From contig JAIQDT010005478.1 of assembly GCA_021521415.1 (NCBI GenBank), forward strand, positions 109,065-173,064: a DNA stretch of 64,000 nt. Reading direction: 5' to 3'. Source of the stretch: Bidens hawaiensis (lineage: Eukaryota; Streptophyta; Magnoliopsida; Asterales; Asteraceae). Positions 44,395-55,760 of the stretch are shown here, piece by piece. How positions within the stretch are numbered: the first letter of the stretch is position 1; each line of letters opens with the position of its first letter. Both the position numbers and the translations under genes were made by a program. The notes under the pieces are model-generated. The model was not told the origin of the DNA. It ran no database searches and worked only from the letters and a program-made list of their open reading frames with translations.

Positions 44395-45270
44395 TTAAGT
44401 GATGGTGTGAATGGAGCTACTAACGATACTTGTTTGTGAGTTTGAAACAACAATTGTTTTGGGGTCAGATGGTGGTGAGTAGATAAGATACGTAGCCACA
44501 AGGCACTGATCGAGCTTTGGGGATGGTGCAGAATTAGAAATTGTTACAGGGAGTGACGGCAGTGCCAGGATTAGGGGTGTAAGAGCATTTCCACCCAATC
44601 CTTTATCCCCAAATCCAAAATTACACTGAATATCACTACATTTTTTTCTCATTTTCAATTAAATAATATTTTTTATACCTTTATTATTATAATTTCTCTT
44701 TCCTTCACTTACAACCACTTTGAAAATATTTTAAAAAATTATATGTTATGAACAATAATTTTTTAAATATACAGAAAAATTAATTCATTTCTCTCTCCTT
44801 CACTCACAAAACCATAAACAACTCCCTACATAATAAAAAACTTCACTCACATATTTTGATGGATTGAATGTGAATTCTGTAAGGGCTAGTTTTGGGTCAG
44901 TTATTGCTGGGGAGGTTTCGGAAATTTTGGCGAGGGCGGCAGTAAAGTTAGCGATAATTTAGTTCATGGTAGTAGTAAAGGGGTCAAACTGCAACTTGGC
45001 TAAGGTGGCTTGTTGGGAGGTGATTGATTTTTGCTTAATCAATAACCGATCGATTTTGTCGACCATTGCCATGATGAAGTTGTCACGCGATGAAGGAGGC
45101 ATGAGGATGATAAATGAAAACACCAAATTGATATAGACTAATTCGAGATGTCCAGTCTTCCGATAGACCCGTAGAGTGGGTAAGCTCCAAGAACAAGAAA
45201 GAAGAAGAAAACCCGAACTTGAGACAAATTTTCTGATTATTTTTCTTATTCTTTTTTTTAACAAAGATTA
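44395..45270 (-). pseudogene. Unidentified minus-strand frame interrupted by a MITE
   Basis: From about 45270 downward the minus strand encodes a hydrophobic start, then PPSSRDNFIMAMVDKIDRLL and KLQFDPFTTTMN, a stop at 44959, then ANFTAALAKISETSPAITD. At 44882 a MITE interrupts it. Beyond the MITE the same frame continues with LPVTISNSAPSPKLDQCLV and ends at a stop at 44395-44397. The helix-rich early part resembles the N-terminus of some gypsy gag proteins, but this is only an impression. No function is assigned. Confidence 0.45.
44583..44879. mobile_element. Tourist-like MITE with TAA target duplication
   Basis: A 297-bp AT-rich element lies between direct TAA repeats (44580-44582 and 44880-44882). 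Its ends are imperfect inverted repeats: left GAGCATTTCCACCCAATCC; the right end, read backwards, CAGAATTCACATTCAATCC (13 of 19 match). It has no coding capacity. Removing the insert and one TAA puts the flanking minus-strand frame in register, which supports the exact boundaries. TWA duplications are typical of PIF/Harbinger-type MITEs. Confidence 0.7.
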
Positions 45271-45998
45271 CACTATATTGGTAGACTAAAGACATATTAA
45301 TAGGAAAAACCTAAACAATAAGGAAATCTAATTATAATACAATAAGAAAACTAAATAAATGATAAACTTAATTAATATGTTAAACTTAAAAAAATATTTA
45401 TGATGTATCACAATTCCAATTATTGCTTTTGAGTTAATATGCAATTACAGTTTGTTATGTTAATTTGTTTATTCACGGACTGCATTTAGATGATGTATTT
45501 TTCTTTTGAGTATGTTTCAGATTACTAAATTAGGAAGATATGGAGTGTTTTTCCCTACGAGTTGGGTGTAGTCGTTTGGTCATTGTCGACTGCGGAAGTT
45601 TACCTAGAGCTTGAAGAAGATAGACTTTTAAGCTGTTTGGTTCAATCAGATCTGACCAAACCAGACATACTCCTCTTTCCTATTCAGCATCAATCACATG
45701 CTAGACCGATTCAGACCTAATTTTACCCATATAGATTTTTTTTGAGACGCAACGGTCTAAACTTTTACCTATTTAGATGTTTATCTCTTAATGGTTCTAT
45801 TCAGTTTTAAAGAATACAACCCTTTAGACAACCTAGTTTAATTGTTGTGTGATGCTTGGATCTTAATGTTGTCTTCCTAGAAAGTTCATGGTAGTCTCTT
45901 GACATGACGTTCCATCCATAAATGACGAAATTATAGTCTCTCGACTTCAGTTTATATAGTGATGAGTTCATAGATCTCGTAAAGTTTGAAACAAAAAT
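45271..45998. other. Intergenic AT-rich sequence
   Basis: No gene, repeat or element end was recognised. It is the target region of gypsy F insertion. Confidence 0.6.
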
Positions 45999-46003
45999 CT
46001 CAT
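45999..46003. repeat. Target site duplication of gypsy F, left
   Basis: CTCAT directly before the left LTR; repeated at 59197-59201. Confidence 0.9.
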
Positions 46004-46779
46004 TGAAGAAACACGTATCCGCTCCCCTTAACGGGTCCTAGATCCGATGAGTCTACCGGGTAGGATACAATAACAACCAACACGATATGAGCACTACTTC
46101 CCAAAGTCCAGTGACCGGAACCTGCAAAACAGACATCGTGAGTCTCGTCATGGGAAGGACAAGAGGGGGGTCTTCCCGTAACCACCATCCAGCGTGAGAA
46201 TAAGTACAGTTCAGAAGGGGATAAAGTACTTAAGTATATAGAGAGTAAAGTGAAAGTGAATGAATACCTCATGGAGATTGAGAGGGTATTTATAGCCGAA
46301 GGATGTAGGAAGGGGATTGGGCCAGCTGTCCTTTTCAGAAGATGCACTTGTAACCACCTGGACACGTGTCCTCAAATGATAAGTTCAGTTATACGTCGCA
46401 TGCGCATGCATAACAAACTGGACACGCGTCCTCACGTGATAGGATGATAAATAACCCTGGCCATGTGCACGGTTATAACGACTGTGCCAGGTGTCCTTTG
46501 TTCGTTAGCCTAGAGGTCACGTATTGCCCAAGAAAGCAACTTGGTAAATCTTCTAGAAAGTAATTAGTTAATCACAGCTGTCCTGGGGCATTACCTCGTG
46601 GTCCTGCGGGTGACTTCTGAGGGTGCCAGGATGCTTCTGCACGTTGACGCGAGAGTGTTCTTCCTCTACTGAGTATGCGGGCGATTCATATGCCTCACGG
46701 GTGGTACATGAGGGATCCCTCTCTTACCCGCGGGTAGTACTTAAGGGTATTTGGGTCTTTTTGGTACCCTACCTCTATA
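46004..46779 (-). repeat. 3' LTR of gypsy F
   Basis: On the minus strand it begins TATAGAGGTAGGGTACC and ends TTTCTTCA. It matches 58391-59196 along its whole length, but lacks about 25 bp present there (58993-59019). A TATA box (minus TATAAATA) is at 46287-46294. Confidence 0.93.
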
Positions 46780-46791
46780 AGTCCCCCCATT
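46780..46791 (-). promoter_or_regulatory. Polypurine tract of gypsy F
   Basis: The minus strand reads GAATGGGGGGACT immediately before the 3' LTR start. A G-rich tract here primes plus-strand DNA synthesis in LTR elements. Confidence 0.75.
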
Positions 46792-47075
46792 CAAGTGTTT
46801 CTTCCGCATGAGGTTTTTATGCGGGTGAAATTTTGGACTTAAGGTAACATTGGGGGTTTTTGAATCTTGTACGTTGTAGAAATATCTTTTGTTGGAAACT
46901 GTGGATAATCATGAAAAAGGAAAAGTTGACCACTCGCAGGCGCGTGAATAGATGATGGGATGCTTATGAGGGTTGTCACTGTACCCGACTGTGCACCTTT
47001 TTCTCTTTTTCGAATTTCTCGCGTGATGTGGCATCATTTGATTGAGCGTTGATTTTCTCTTTCCACTGTTCATAT

Positions 47076-47107
47076 CCCATCGCATTAATTGCGATGGGTA
47101 TAAATAG
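47076..47107 (+). promoter_or_regulatory. Promoter-like block of antisense gene 1: palindrome plus TATA box
   Basis: CCCATCGCA and TGCGATGGG (9-bp perfect arms, 5-bp TTAAT centre, 47076-47098) lead directly into TATAAATAG (47099-47107). From 47080 to 47107, 26 of 28 bases match the block before antisense gene 2 (50458-50485). It lies 98 bp before ATG 47205. Confidence 0.75.
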
Positions 47108-47911
47108 TGGAGGTTACTTCTTTTTGAAGTTTATTAGCCTTGATTTCCTTGATATTTCTTTGTTTGTTCTCGATTTTTCTATCCGGTATCTCTGATATTT
47201 TATCATGGTTGCTCGCTGTTTTCCATTTATCGATAACACGAAGAGTAGTAGTACAGATCATTGGTACCAACCATTGATACTGCAAAAATTAGTTGGGATG
47301 TTTCTGAATATGAAGTGTTGCTTCGTATTTATGGAATCCCAACGGAGTGGGGACCCGAGTTCCCTGCTGCCGGATCCGTGGCTAGTTTACCTCCTAATGG
47401 CAAGATGGCCGTCTATCCTAATTTTTTCGAGTATAGAAATTTTCGGTTTCCTTGACAAAGTTCATCATGAAGGTGCTGGCAGCCTATGGGATTCATCTAT
47501 CCCAATTACATCCTCTTGCCGTTATGATAATTCGCCGTTTCGAATTCGTGTGTACGGCGAATGAGATGTTGCCACGTGTTGACCGTTTCCCGATGTTCTA
47601 CCGGATGGCCAGTCGCGGTGGGTGTTTTAAGTTTATTGGTATTCTGCCTATGGGGGGTTCCAAGGATTGGCACCACAAGTTCTTCTGGATTTCAGAAGAC
47701 ATTTTTCCAGTCCCCATGGTTTGTCGCCCTGCCGGCGGGACGCTCCCTGAGGTTGTTACGGCCCCACATGAGGGTCGGGATTGGTTCCTCACTCTAGTTT
47801 CGGAACCAACCCCAATGCGGGCGTTGCCTGAGGAAGCCCTTGTATAGGCAGATATGAGCCGTTTATGGCAATCTGAATTTTTGGAACCTGCTTTCATCGA
47901 TTTGGACGAAC

Positions 47912-47980
47912 GTAAGTTACCCTGTTTCTTTTTCTCTTTCTTGAAACTTTATGATTGATGTTTCATGTTTTCTCTTTCAG
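47912..47980 (+). other. Intron 1 of antisense gene 1
   Basis: Donor GAAC|GTAAGTTACC, acceptor TTCTCTTTCAG|TTTCGGG, 69 bp. The frame before (DLDE) and after (SGPMLNALFED) join in phase. Intron 1 of gene 2 (51185-51253) is at the matching place and is also 69 bp. Confidence 0.75.
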
Positions 47981-48451
47981 TTTCGGGTCCCATGTTAAAC
48001 GCTCTTTTTGAGGATAGGGGTTGTAACCGGAAGAGTATCCACGATGCAAAAGATACACCTATCCTTGAAAAGACTGCGGGCCAATTTCTTTTTCATGTGA
48101 GGGTGCGTGCCGAACCCGTAGTTTCAGATGCTACCTTTCAATAAGGTGCGTATATTTTAAACCCTCCTCCATTTAACGCCCTCACTTCTGATGGGGTGAT
48201 CGTTATTCTATTATCGAGTGATGATTCTGCAACCCAAGAAGAAGGGGAGTCTGACGATGCTCCTAAATATTCATCTGTCTCCTCCCTATTGGCAGACTTG
48301 AGGCACAAGAGGACCCTTCGATTTGCTCAGGCAGGTGATGCGGGTGCAAGTACCGCGGATGCTGGAGGAGAATCAGTGAAGAAGAAGCGGCGAATTCATC
48401 GTCCTAAAACGCCGCAGTCAAGTCTTGCTGAACGCATGAAAACGGTGACTG

Positions 48452-48515
48452 GTACGTACTTCACTTTTTATATTTCACGGCTTTGGTTGGTAGTTAAATA
48501 TGATTTTTTTTGCAG
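48452..48515 (+). other. Intron 2 of antisense gene 1
   Basis: Donor CTG|GTACGTAC, acceptor TTTTTTTGCAG|ATTC, 64 bp. A split codon is restored in phase (…KTVT then DSSIIGDD). Confidence 0.75.
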
Positions 48516-49698
48516 ATTCATCAATTATTGGAGACGATGTGTCAGAAAAATTACCATCACCAACACCGGAATCTGAGAAGCAACCATCTCCTTCTCCAGA
48601 GAAAGGGAAAGAGGATAGACCTCTTACTCCTCTTGTTGAGACAACTACGAAGGGGTCAAATCTCCAGTCCGGGAATGCTGATTCCTTGGACTATCTTTTT
48701 CAGACTTGGAACGCTACTGGTTTCCAGGAGAATAACCCAGTCGTGAACGAAGAGGGTTTTAGGAAACAAGAATCCCCGTCTCGACCTCCTCCTAAATTTC
48801 CTTTCACTTCCTCACCTCTGCCTACGTGTACAGGGGGAGATTTTCAGTTTAGACAATCTGTCCATGATGTCCGAAGGGGGTCGACACATGGTGCTCCTCA
48901 GTAATCTTCCTCTATCCCAGTTCGCCTCGACGCATCGAGTTCTGATTACTATGGAGAGGCGAACCCAGGGGAGGATTATCACTTGTTTACCCCATATTCG
49001 GATATTGTTAATGGGTCACGCTTCACTGACCCGAAAGTATGCATGGCTTTTATTAAGCAATGTTTGCCACCTGCGGAGCGAATCCACCAGCGTGGCCGTT
49101 CTCGCCATGATCTTCACATGGATATTTCTTCGTCTTTTGACAACTCTTTGGCTTGCGTACAAGAAATACTACGTGAATGGCGAACGATGGGTGGTAAACT
49201 GGGAGAAGCTTCTCGAGCTGTCGAGGAAGCTAAAAAAGAAACTGAGGAGTATCGGTCGGCAGCCAACACGGCGAAATGGAAGTTATCTAATTCCGAGATC
49301 GCCCTTAAGGGTGAGAAGGATCGGAATGCCGCTGCCGCTCGTCAGTGGAAAGAAGCCTGCGAGAGGAAAAATGCAGTCCTTGAAGCTGCTCGTGCTGAGA
49401 CTCAAAAGAAAAAGGATGACTTGGCGCGGGCCCTTGAATCTAATTCGACTTTAGAAATCCAGGTATCCTGCCAGAGCAACCGGATCAAGGAGCTTGAAGC
49501 AGAACTGAAGCTACAGAAAGAGCAGTCTGAGCTTAAGGATAAAAGAGATGCTGAAATGCAAGCTGCTTATGACTCTCTATTGCAAGTTCATAAAAAAGCG
49601 GAAGCCCGTGCAACTGAAGCTTCCAATGATAAACAAAAGATATCTGATGGGTTGCGGGAGCTTCAAGACAGTGGTTACTCACGCGAGGAAATGACTCT

Positions 49699-49775
49699 GT
49701 AAGTTTCTTTCATCTGTTTGTCATTACGCATTTAATGTTATCAATGCTAATAAATCACGTTTTTGCCTTTTTCAG
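49699..49775 (+). other. Intron 3 of antisense gene 1
   Basis: Donor GACTCT|GTAAGTTTC, acceptor CTTTTTCAG|GTCATTCG, 77 bp. The downstream frame VIRHIKGSSKL matches VIAHVWDSDEL after intron 3 of gene 2. The join is one base out of phase, probably from a small indel. Confidence 0.65.
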
Positions 49776-50457
49776 GTCATTCGACACATTAAGGGGAGTT
49801 CAAAGCTAACTGATAGCTTTTCTAACTTAATGACTGCTTCTTCCCAGGCCGGCCGCGTGAAAGGCTTTAATGAAGGGATGATATATGCTCACACTAATCG
49901 TTCTATTGAAGATCATCCGCTTTACGGCCTTGATGTCAAATACGAATATGATATGCAGATTAAGGAATATGACGGCCTAGTGTTCCCTATACAGAATATG
50001 CTCCCGGAGTTTGCCTCAGCCAATGATGGTGTGCAACAACTGAGGAATTATCTTGATGACTAGTCTGAGGATGCCTCGTCTGCGGACACTCCTCCGGAAG
50101 ATACATCTGCTCCTAATCCTTAGGATACATATGAACTTTCAAATTTGTAAAAGTTTCTTCATATTTTTGTAATCTTCTATTGAATATGAATAAGAAAGAA
50201 CTTTTTGGTCTTTTTTGTGAATATTATATTGTATGAGGGAAAATATCTTTTTGTGAGATATCTTTGATTTATCAATAATTTGAATTTTTGCAGGTGGGAT
50301 GGTTGTGATGACGTGGCGGAAAGAGAAACGTCGTGGGACAACTGACAAGACGTGTGCAATGTCTTTTGACAACATGTTCCCACTTTTTCGTCCTTCCCGC
50401 CTAACGTTTCAGTCATCTATTGGTCCACCATTTCTCTTTCCTCTGGCAGGCAGTCAG

Positions 50458-50485
50458 TCGCATTAATTGCTATGCGTATAAATAG
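50458..50485 (+). promoter_or_regulatory. Promoter-like block of antisense gene 2
   Basis: TCGCATTAATTGC, two changes in the next six bases, then GTATAAATAG: 26 of 28 bases equal to 47080-47107. Sequences on either side do not match. TATAAATAG is at 50477-50485, 145 bp before ATG 50630. Confidence 0.75.
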
Positions 50486-50629
50486 ACTACATCCACCCCC
50501 ATTCAATCTTTATCGCTTACAAATTTCTTCACTTTTCTTTTCCAAAAGCAGATATGATATTTCTTCTTTCCATCGTTTAATCCTCCCATTTAAGTTTTTT
50601 ATTAGAATCTAATATATTAATCCACTTAA

Positions 50630-53093
50630 ATGGTGGGAGATAGGAAGAGTGATCCTGCTATTCATGAGGTTGTCGTGAACCTCAAGGAAAAGGACTATAA
50701 CGACGTTGTTAACGTTACGGCCTGGCGCCGGAGTGGGAGCAAGAGCGTCCAGCAGACGGTTCTATTGCGACCGACCCACCCACAAAGTAAATGGCTATTT
50801 ACGTGGATCACTTTACAACGGGAAATATCCGGGTACCAGTGACGAGGTTTGTCCAATCAATCTTGACAACATACGGAATTCAAATATCACAAATCCATCC
50901 TTTTGGGATGTTAAGAATTCGACACTTCGAATTCTGATGTCAAGCTCGTGACTTTGAACCGTCTGTCGGTATGTTTGCTGTCTTTTACAAGATGACTTTC
51001 CGCGACGGTTGGTATAGCTTTGCTACTACCGCCGCTGCCCATGAGGGTCTTCTTTGGTTTACAACATTGACTGCAACACCAACTCCCATGCGCCCAATAC
51101 ACGAGGGGGGCGATGGTGAGTGCTAAGATGAGCCACTTATGGCCGTTCCCTAATTCAGAGCCATATTATGAAAACCAAACAAAGGTAACTCTGTTACTGT
51201 TTTTTATCTGTAACTACCTCGTTGAGGTCTGACTTCTATTTTTGTTGACACAGGTGAAGGCTCTGTTTTTAGTACTCTTCTGGATCATGAGGAGGGACTG
51301 ATGGTGCGTCGTCCAATTGACCCGAAGGACGCGCCTTTCTTGGAACGCACACGCGTTAATTTCTTATTTCCCACCGCTTTACGCTCGGAACTTGTGGTTT
51401 CCTAGGCGATGAACGCTAAAGGTGAGGAATTTGATCAGGAATTTGTTCAGAAAGGTGAGGGCATTTTACAACCTCGACGTGTGACTGATGTTACTTCCAG
51501 CGGAGTGATTGTACTCCTTTCATCTAGCGAGGATCGTCACTCTGCGAGGGAGGGTTAACAATTGATGCTACTAATCCGTCGTGTTCAACTGTAGGTCTAA
51601 CCCGTAGGCAAGATTCAAAGGCAACCACCGAACCGGTGACGGGTGATGAGGGTGATCACCAAATGGTTGGTAATGTTAACGTTGAGGGGAGTCTCAAGTC
51701 GTTGGTGCGGGTGTTTCCAAGGCAGCTGGAAAACGTAATGTTCAACCCACCAACGTTGCTCCATCCAAAAAATCAAAAAAGCAAAAACTTGCTAATTTGG
51801 AAACACGCCTTCACCAACTTGATTCTGAAGATATCTCCTTGGGTAAGTTCAATGCTTCTCAAATTTGTCTATTGTTATGGACCAAACACGTGTCTGATGT
51901 ACTATTGACATTTTACAGTAGCCCTGAAAGATTTTTCTGAAGACGTTTCATGTATGAAGGGCTCCACTCAGCCTCCGCCACCACCATCCCCACCGCCCAA
52001 GATCCGCTTGTTATAACGGATACTTCTCCGCTGAAGGATAAGAAAGTTGGTAACTCCGAAGATTTTCATATGTCACCCTCCTTCAACGTTCATCAATTCA
52101 AGGATCAAGGAGGAGTTAGTGCCTTTATTTATTGGCGGCAGAAATCTCCGCCTCTCCATGAGGAAGAGGCCGCAATACACCGTCCGTAGTGGTCACTATG
52201 CCAAAATTCTGTTCTTAGCGACTCGGACGTGTGCTTCGAGTATTTGCGGGAGAGCCTTCCTCCTGCGGAGAGGGAACGTCAACGCATCCGCATTCGCCAA
52301 GAGCTATTGAACACTCACACTTATTGTATGGCGAATTCTGTTTCTACCAGTCACGAGATATGCCGAGACTGGTTGGCTATGAACGATGCTTGGGATGATC
52401 TTGAAGCCAAGGTGGCTGAGGCGAAGAGAGAGGCTCTCGGGGCTATGGATGAAGCAAAGGAGAGCTGTCATGCTCTAGAGGCAGAAAAGGTTGCTCGTTA
52501 TGTCGCTGAGGAATCCAAAACTGTTCTCCATCCACAGCTAGATGAACGAGATGAATTGATAAAAGCTTTAAAGGCTGAATCAGCGGCCAAGGACGAACTC
52601 CTTAGCACCCTTGCTTCCAACAACCAAGAACAGGCCTTGGAATGCGCTGGCAAAGAGATGGGTCTTGTCCGGGCTAAGGCGGACAAGAAGTGGTTGCTGG
52701 TGGAAGGGGTCCCTAAGGTATCTACCTAATCTATTGTAAATAATCAAATTACCCATAATCATTTATGTTTAATTATTACAAAAGGTTATTGCCCATGTTT
52801 GGGACAGTGACGAGCTTAGGGACTGTGTCACCGTACTTTTGAATGCGACCAAACAAGCTGGCCGTCAAATAGGCTTCCATGAAGTCTACAGATTTGCTTC
52901 AGAAGCCAAGCTTTCGGAAGATCTATTTTTGCACGGCAAGGATACTGCTGCAGTACTTATCCAGAAGACAAAAACTTTTGATACTTTAAAGTTTTCTTTT
53001 GCGGAGCAGATATCTGAGCTCAAGGATAAGGAGGACGGTATATAACAGTTAAAGGATCTCCTTGGTCGTACTGAGGAAGATGAGGACAACTAG
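50630..53093 (+). pseudogene. Antisense gene 2 of gypsy F, diverged paralogue of gene 1
   Basis: Same plan as gene 1 with weaker coding. ATG 50630 opens MVGDRKSDPAIHEVVV. The Transposase_28-like domain is largely lost: only its end is visible (FYKMTFRDGWYSF ... HEGLLWFTTLTATPTPMR, near 50970-51100, matching HEGRDWFLTLVSEPTPMR in gene 1). Introns lie at 51185-51253, 51843-51918 and 52718-52784, matching the three introns of gene 1. Exon 3 has YLRESLPPAERERQRI and a coiled coil (52229-52717). Exon 4 gives VIAHVWDSDELRD and KQAGRQIGFHEVY, ending near 53093. Several stops precede exon 3. The divergence suggests an old duplication. Confidence 0.78.
52718..52784 (+). other. Intron 3 of antisense gene 2
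   Basis: Donor CTAAG|GTATCTACC, acceptor ATTACAAAAG|GTTATTGCC, 67 bp, phase 0. VEGVPK joins VIAHVWD without a frame change. Confidence 0.75.
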
Positions 53094-53156
53094 AACGATG
53101 CGGAAGGTTAAAATGTGGAACACAAAGGCGCGGCATCGTAGGCATAGCTTCCTCTA

Positions 53157-53157
53157 C

Positions 53158-53205
<48 letters not shown>
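53157..53205. repeat. (TA)n microsatellite after antisense gene 2
   Basis: Nearly pure TA with one CA interruption, 60 bp after the end of gene 2. Confidence 0.95.
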
Positions 53206-53209
<4 letters not shown>

Positions 53210-53464
53210 AGTTCATCAATGTTGCTGTAATCCCATTTTTACATATAAAGAAGTCTTGTTTCATCCAGTACACTTTGTCTTATTCTTCATAATATAAGTG
53301 TTTATAGGATCTTCTTGCTTTTTAATAAAGAATTACATAGAAACACGTGAGACTAGAATAAAATTTTCATAGATCAGGCATAAGCCTTTACAAAAGATGA
53401 AATTACATAGTTTTTGCTTATCTATCTAGGCACTCAGGCCAAAAAGAAAAGCGTACTATATGTA

Positions 53465-54567
53465 ACACTTCTTCAATTGGGCTCCGTTCTTAGTCTAGGA
53501 ACCTCAATCCCGTCCAACTTTTCTAAGTTGTAAGCACCTTTAGATAACACTTGTTTAACTTTATAAGGTCCTTCCCAAGTTGGGGCCAACTTGCCCGGAG
53601 GCTCTTGTCCGGAGGCCTCATTGTTGCGGAAGACAAAGTCTCCTGCATCAAACTCGCATTTTTGGACTCGCGATTTATATTATTTGATCAATTGGCGTTT
53701 ATAATTGTGCTCGCGAATCGATGTCAGTTCCGTCTTCTCTTCGAGAAGGTCAAGATTCATCCGGAGTTCATTATCATTATCATCGATCAATAAAACTCTT
53801 GCGGATGGAATCCTGGCCTCGGTGCCATAGGTTAAACTAAAAGAGGTCTCAAAATTACTAGAATTCTTTTAGGTGTGGAAGGCCCAATGTACATGGGGCA
53901 ACTCGTCAACCTAACCCGTCCGTTTAGTTCCTAACCTTGCTTTGATCCCTTCCTTAATTCTCCGGTTGGTTCGTTCAACCTGACCATTCGCTTGCGGATG
54001 GGCTACGGATGTGAAGATTTGAGAGATATGCAGTTCTTTCAACCATTCTTGTAGCCCATTATCCGCGAACTGAATACCGGTGTCACTCACTAGTTCTAGC
54101 GGAAGACCAAAACGGCAGATTATGAATTCCCAAAGGAATTTCTTAACACTTGTTGTTGTTATTGATGCAACTAGTTTGGCGTCTACCCACTTTTTGAAGT
54201 AGTCGATAGCTACTATTAAAAACTTGACGTGTCCTGGGGCTTCAGGAAAAGGTCCCATTATGTCAATAGCCTATTTCTAGAATGGCCAGGCGGAATTGAC
54301 TGGAACGAGTTCGTTCTTTGGTCGTAGTGTGTTGGGAGCATGATGCTGGCACGAATCACATTTCTTGATTTCCCATACAGCGTCCAGATGCATTCCCGGC
54401 CAGTAATATCCGGCATTCATCAGCTTCGCTACAACCATACGCGGGTCTGCGTGAAGACCACAGATGCCTTCATGAAATTCCCCGATTAAATAGTTTGTGT
54501 CCTCAGCATCCACGCATCTAAGTAGTGGACCGAGGAAGGAACGTCGGTATAAAACACCGTCATGCAT
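53465..54567 (-). pseudogene. Gypsy F integrase
   Basis: Frame 54567-54277 has the HHCC zinc region (IGEFHEGICGLHADPRMV, AGYYWPGMHLD, CDSCQHHAP). Frame 54258-53911 has the core: VAIDYFKKWVDAKLV, LVSDTGIQF, VAHPQANGQVERTNRRI. The acidic residues D, D and E are visible (AIDY, SDTG, VERT). The C-terminal part continues in other frames (LTYGTEARIPS-type and KLAPTWEGPYKVKQVL blocks) to about 53465. Stops lie near 53910 and 54270. It ends some 370 bp from the 3' end of antisense gene 2, so the two transcription units converge. Confidence 0.9.
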
Positions 54568-55760
54568 CTAATTGTTCAAGGCTTTGTGTTTTATCTTCCG
54601 GGCAGCGATTTTTTCTTCCGGGAGAGCTCCTGATGATAAAGTATGCTATGATAGGTGTCATCCAAGATTCTACTCCTGTTTGAATTACCAAAACTTGATG
54701 TTACGGGACGGATGGGCGATCCAGTATTTCAATGCGGATGTCCTTAGCGAAGTGTTCGAAATTCGTCAGTCAGAAGGAAATCGGTGTTTGAACGTTCTTT
54801 CTATCCGTCAGAAGGACAGCCCCAATGGCAATGTCCGATGCCAACAAGTATAACGTCAAAGGTTCCCCCGTGGAAGGTGCTGTCAACGTGGGTAATTCCA
54901 TCAAGCATTTTTTGACCTCCAAGAAAGCTTGTTCAGCTTCCGTGGTCTATTTAAAATGTGCCTTCTTGAGGCAGTTTCTCAGTGTTGAGACGAACGGATA
55001 TGATTTAGCAGCATGATTCGCCAGAAAGCGATTCAGGGCAACCAATCGACCATTAAGTGTCTGAACCTCTTTGAGGGAGGAAGGAGAAGGCATGCGGGCG
55101 ACGGCTTGGATTTTATCCGGATTAGCCTTGAAGCCCGCACCAGTGACAATTACTACAAGAAATTTTCCTTCTTCCATTCCGAACGAACATTTGGCTGGAT
55201 TCAGCTTCATGTTGATACCGCTTAAGCTTTCGAATGTCTCTTTGATGTCACTCAACATTTGATCTTCCTCGATGCTTTTGATCACAAGGTCATCCATATA
55301 AACTTCTAAGTTTCGACCAATCTGTTCGTTAAATGCTATATCCATCAATCGCTGATATGTAGCCCCCGCGTTGTTTAAACCAAATGGCATCATCTTATAA
55401 CAGAATGTGCCTTGATCTGTTCTGAATGTTGCCTTATCTTAATCACCCGCTGCCATACGGATTTGATGATAGTCTTTGTAAGCATCTAAGAAGCACTTGA
55501 ATTTGAATGGGGCCACTGCATCGACCTTGAGATCAATCTCAGGTAGTGGGTAACAATCCTTCGGGCAAGCTTTGTTCAGGTCTTTAAAGTCTATGCACAT
55601 CCGCCACGTTCCATTACTCTTTGCAACGATGACCGGATTAGCCACCCATGTTTGATATTGGATTGGACGGATAATCCCAGCCTGTAAGAGGTCCTGAACT
55701 TGCTCATTCATTGCTTTTGTTTGTTCCGGACCCATCTTACGTTTCTTTTGTACAATTGGA
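54568..55760 (-). pseudogene. Gypsy F reverse transcriptase; RNase H deleted
   Basis: On the minus strand, WRMCIDFKDLNKACPKDCYP, then KFKCFLDAYKDYHQI, a stop at 55441, then MMPFGLNNAGATYQRLMD and the palm motif LEVYMDDLVIKSIEEDQ (YMDD codons at 55300-55289). The connection block LNGRLVALNRFLANHA follows. RNase H begins (LTLYLLASD, AIGAVL), but after about 54740 the sequence passes, without its catalytic core, into linker and integrase. RNase H is therefore mostly deleted, making this copy defective whatever its frames. Confidence 0.88.

Larger units (their letters stand above)
47205..50063 (+). pseudogene. Antisense gene 1 of gypsy F: Transposase_28-like domain plus coiled coil
   Basis: Plus strand, opposite to pol. 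The N-terminal domain (about 47270-47660) has WDVSEYEVLLRIYGIP, MAVYPNFFEYRNFRFP, VLAAYGIHLSQLHPLAVMI and FEFVCTANEMLPRV, the pattern of PF04195. Introns: 47912-47980 and 48452-48515, both GT-AG and phase-consistent, and 49699-49775, with good sites but a one-base phase problem. Exon 3 holds a proline-rich linker, then FIKQCLPPAERIHQRG and a long coiled coil (about 49180-49690). Exon 4 gives SQAGRVKGFNEGM and ends at 50063. Defects: frame breaks near 47260 and 47450, and stops at 47845, 48142 and 48902. Function unknown; similar proteins occur only in transposons as far as I know. Confidence 0.82.

Noticed and set aside
46250..46447. Matching open frames in both LTRs of gypsy F (also 58625-58840)
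   Set aside because: They are conserved because the LTRs are copies of each other; no known domain, and they overlap the LTR TATA region.
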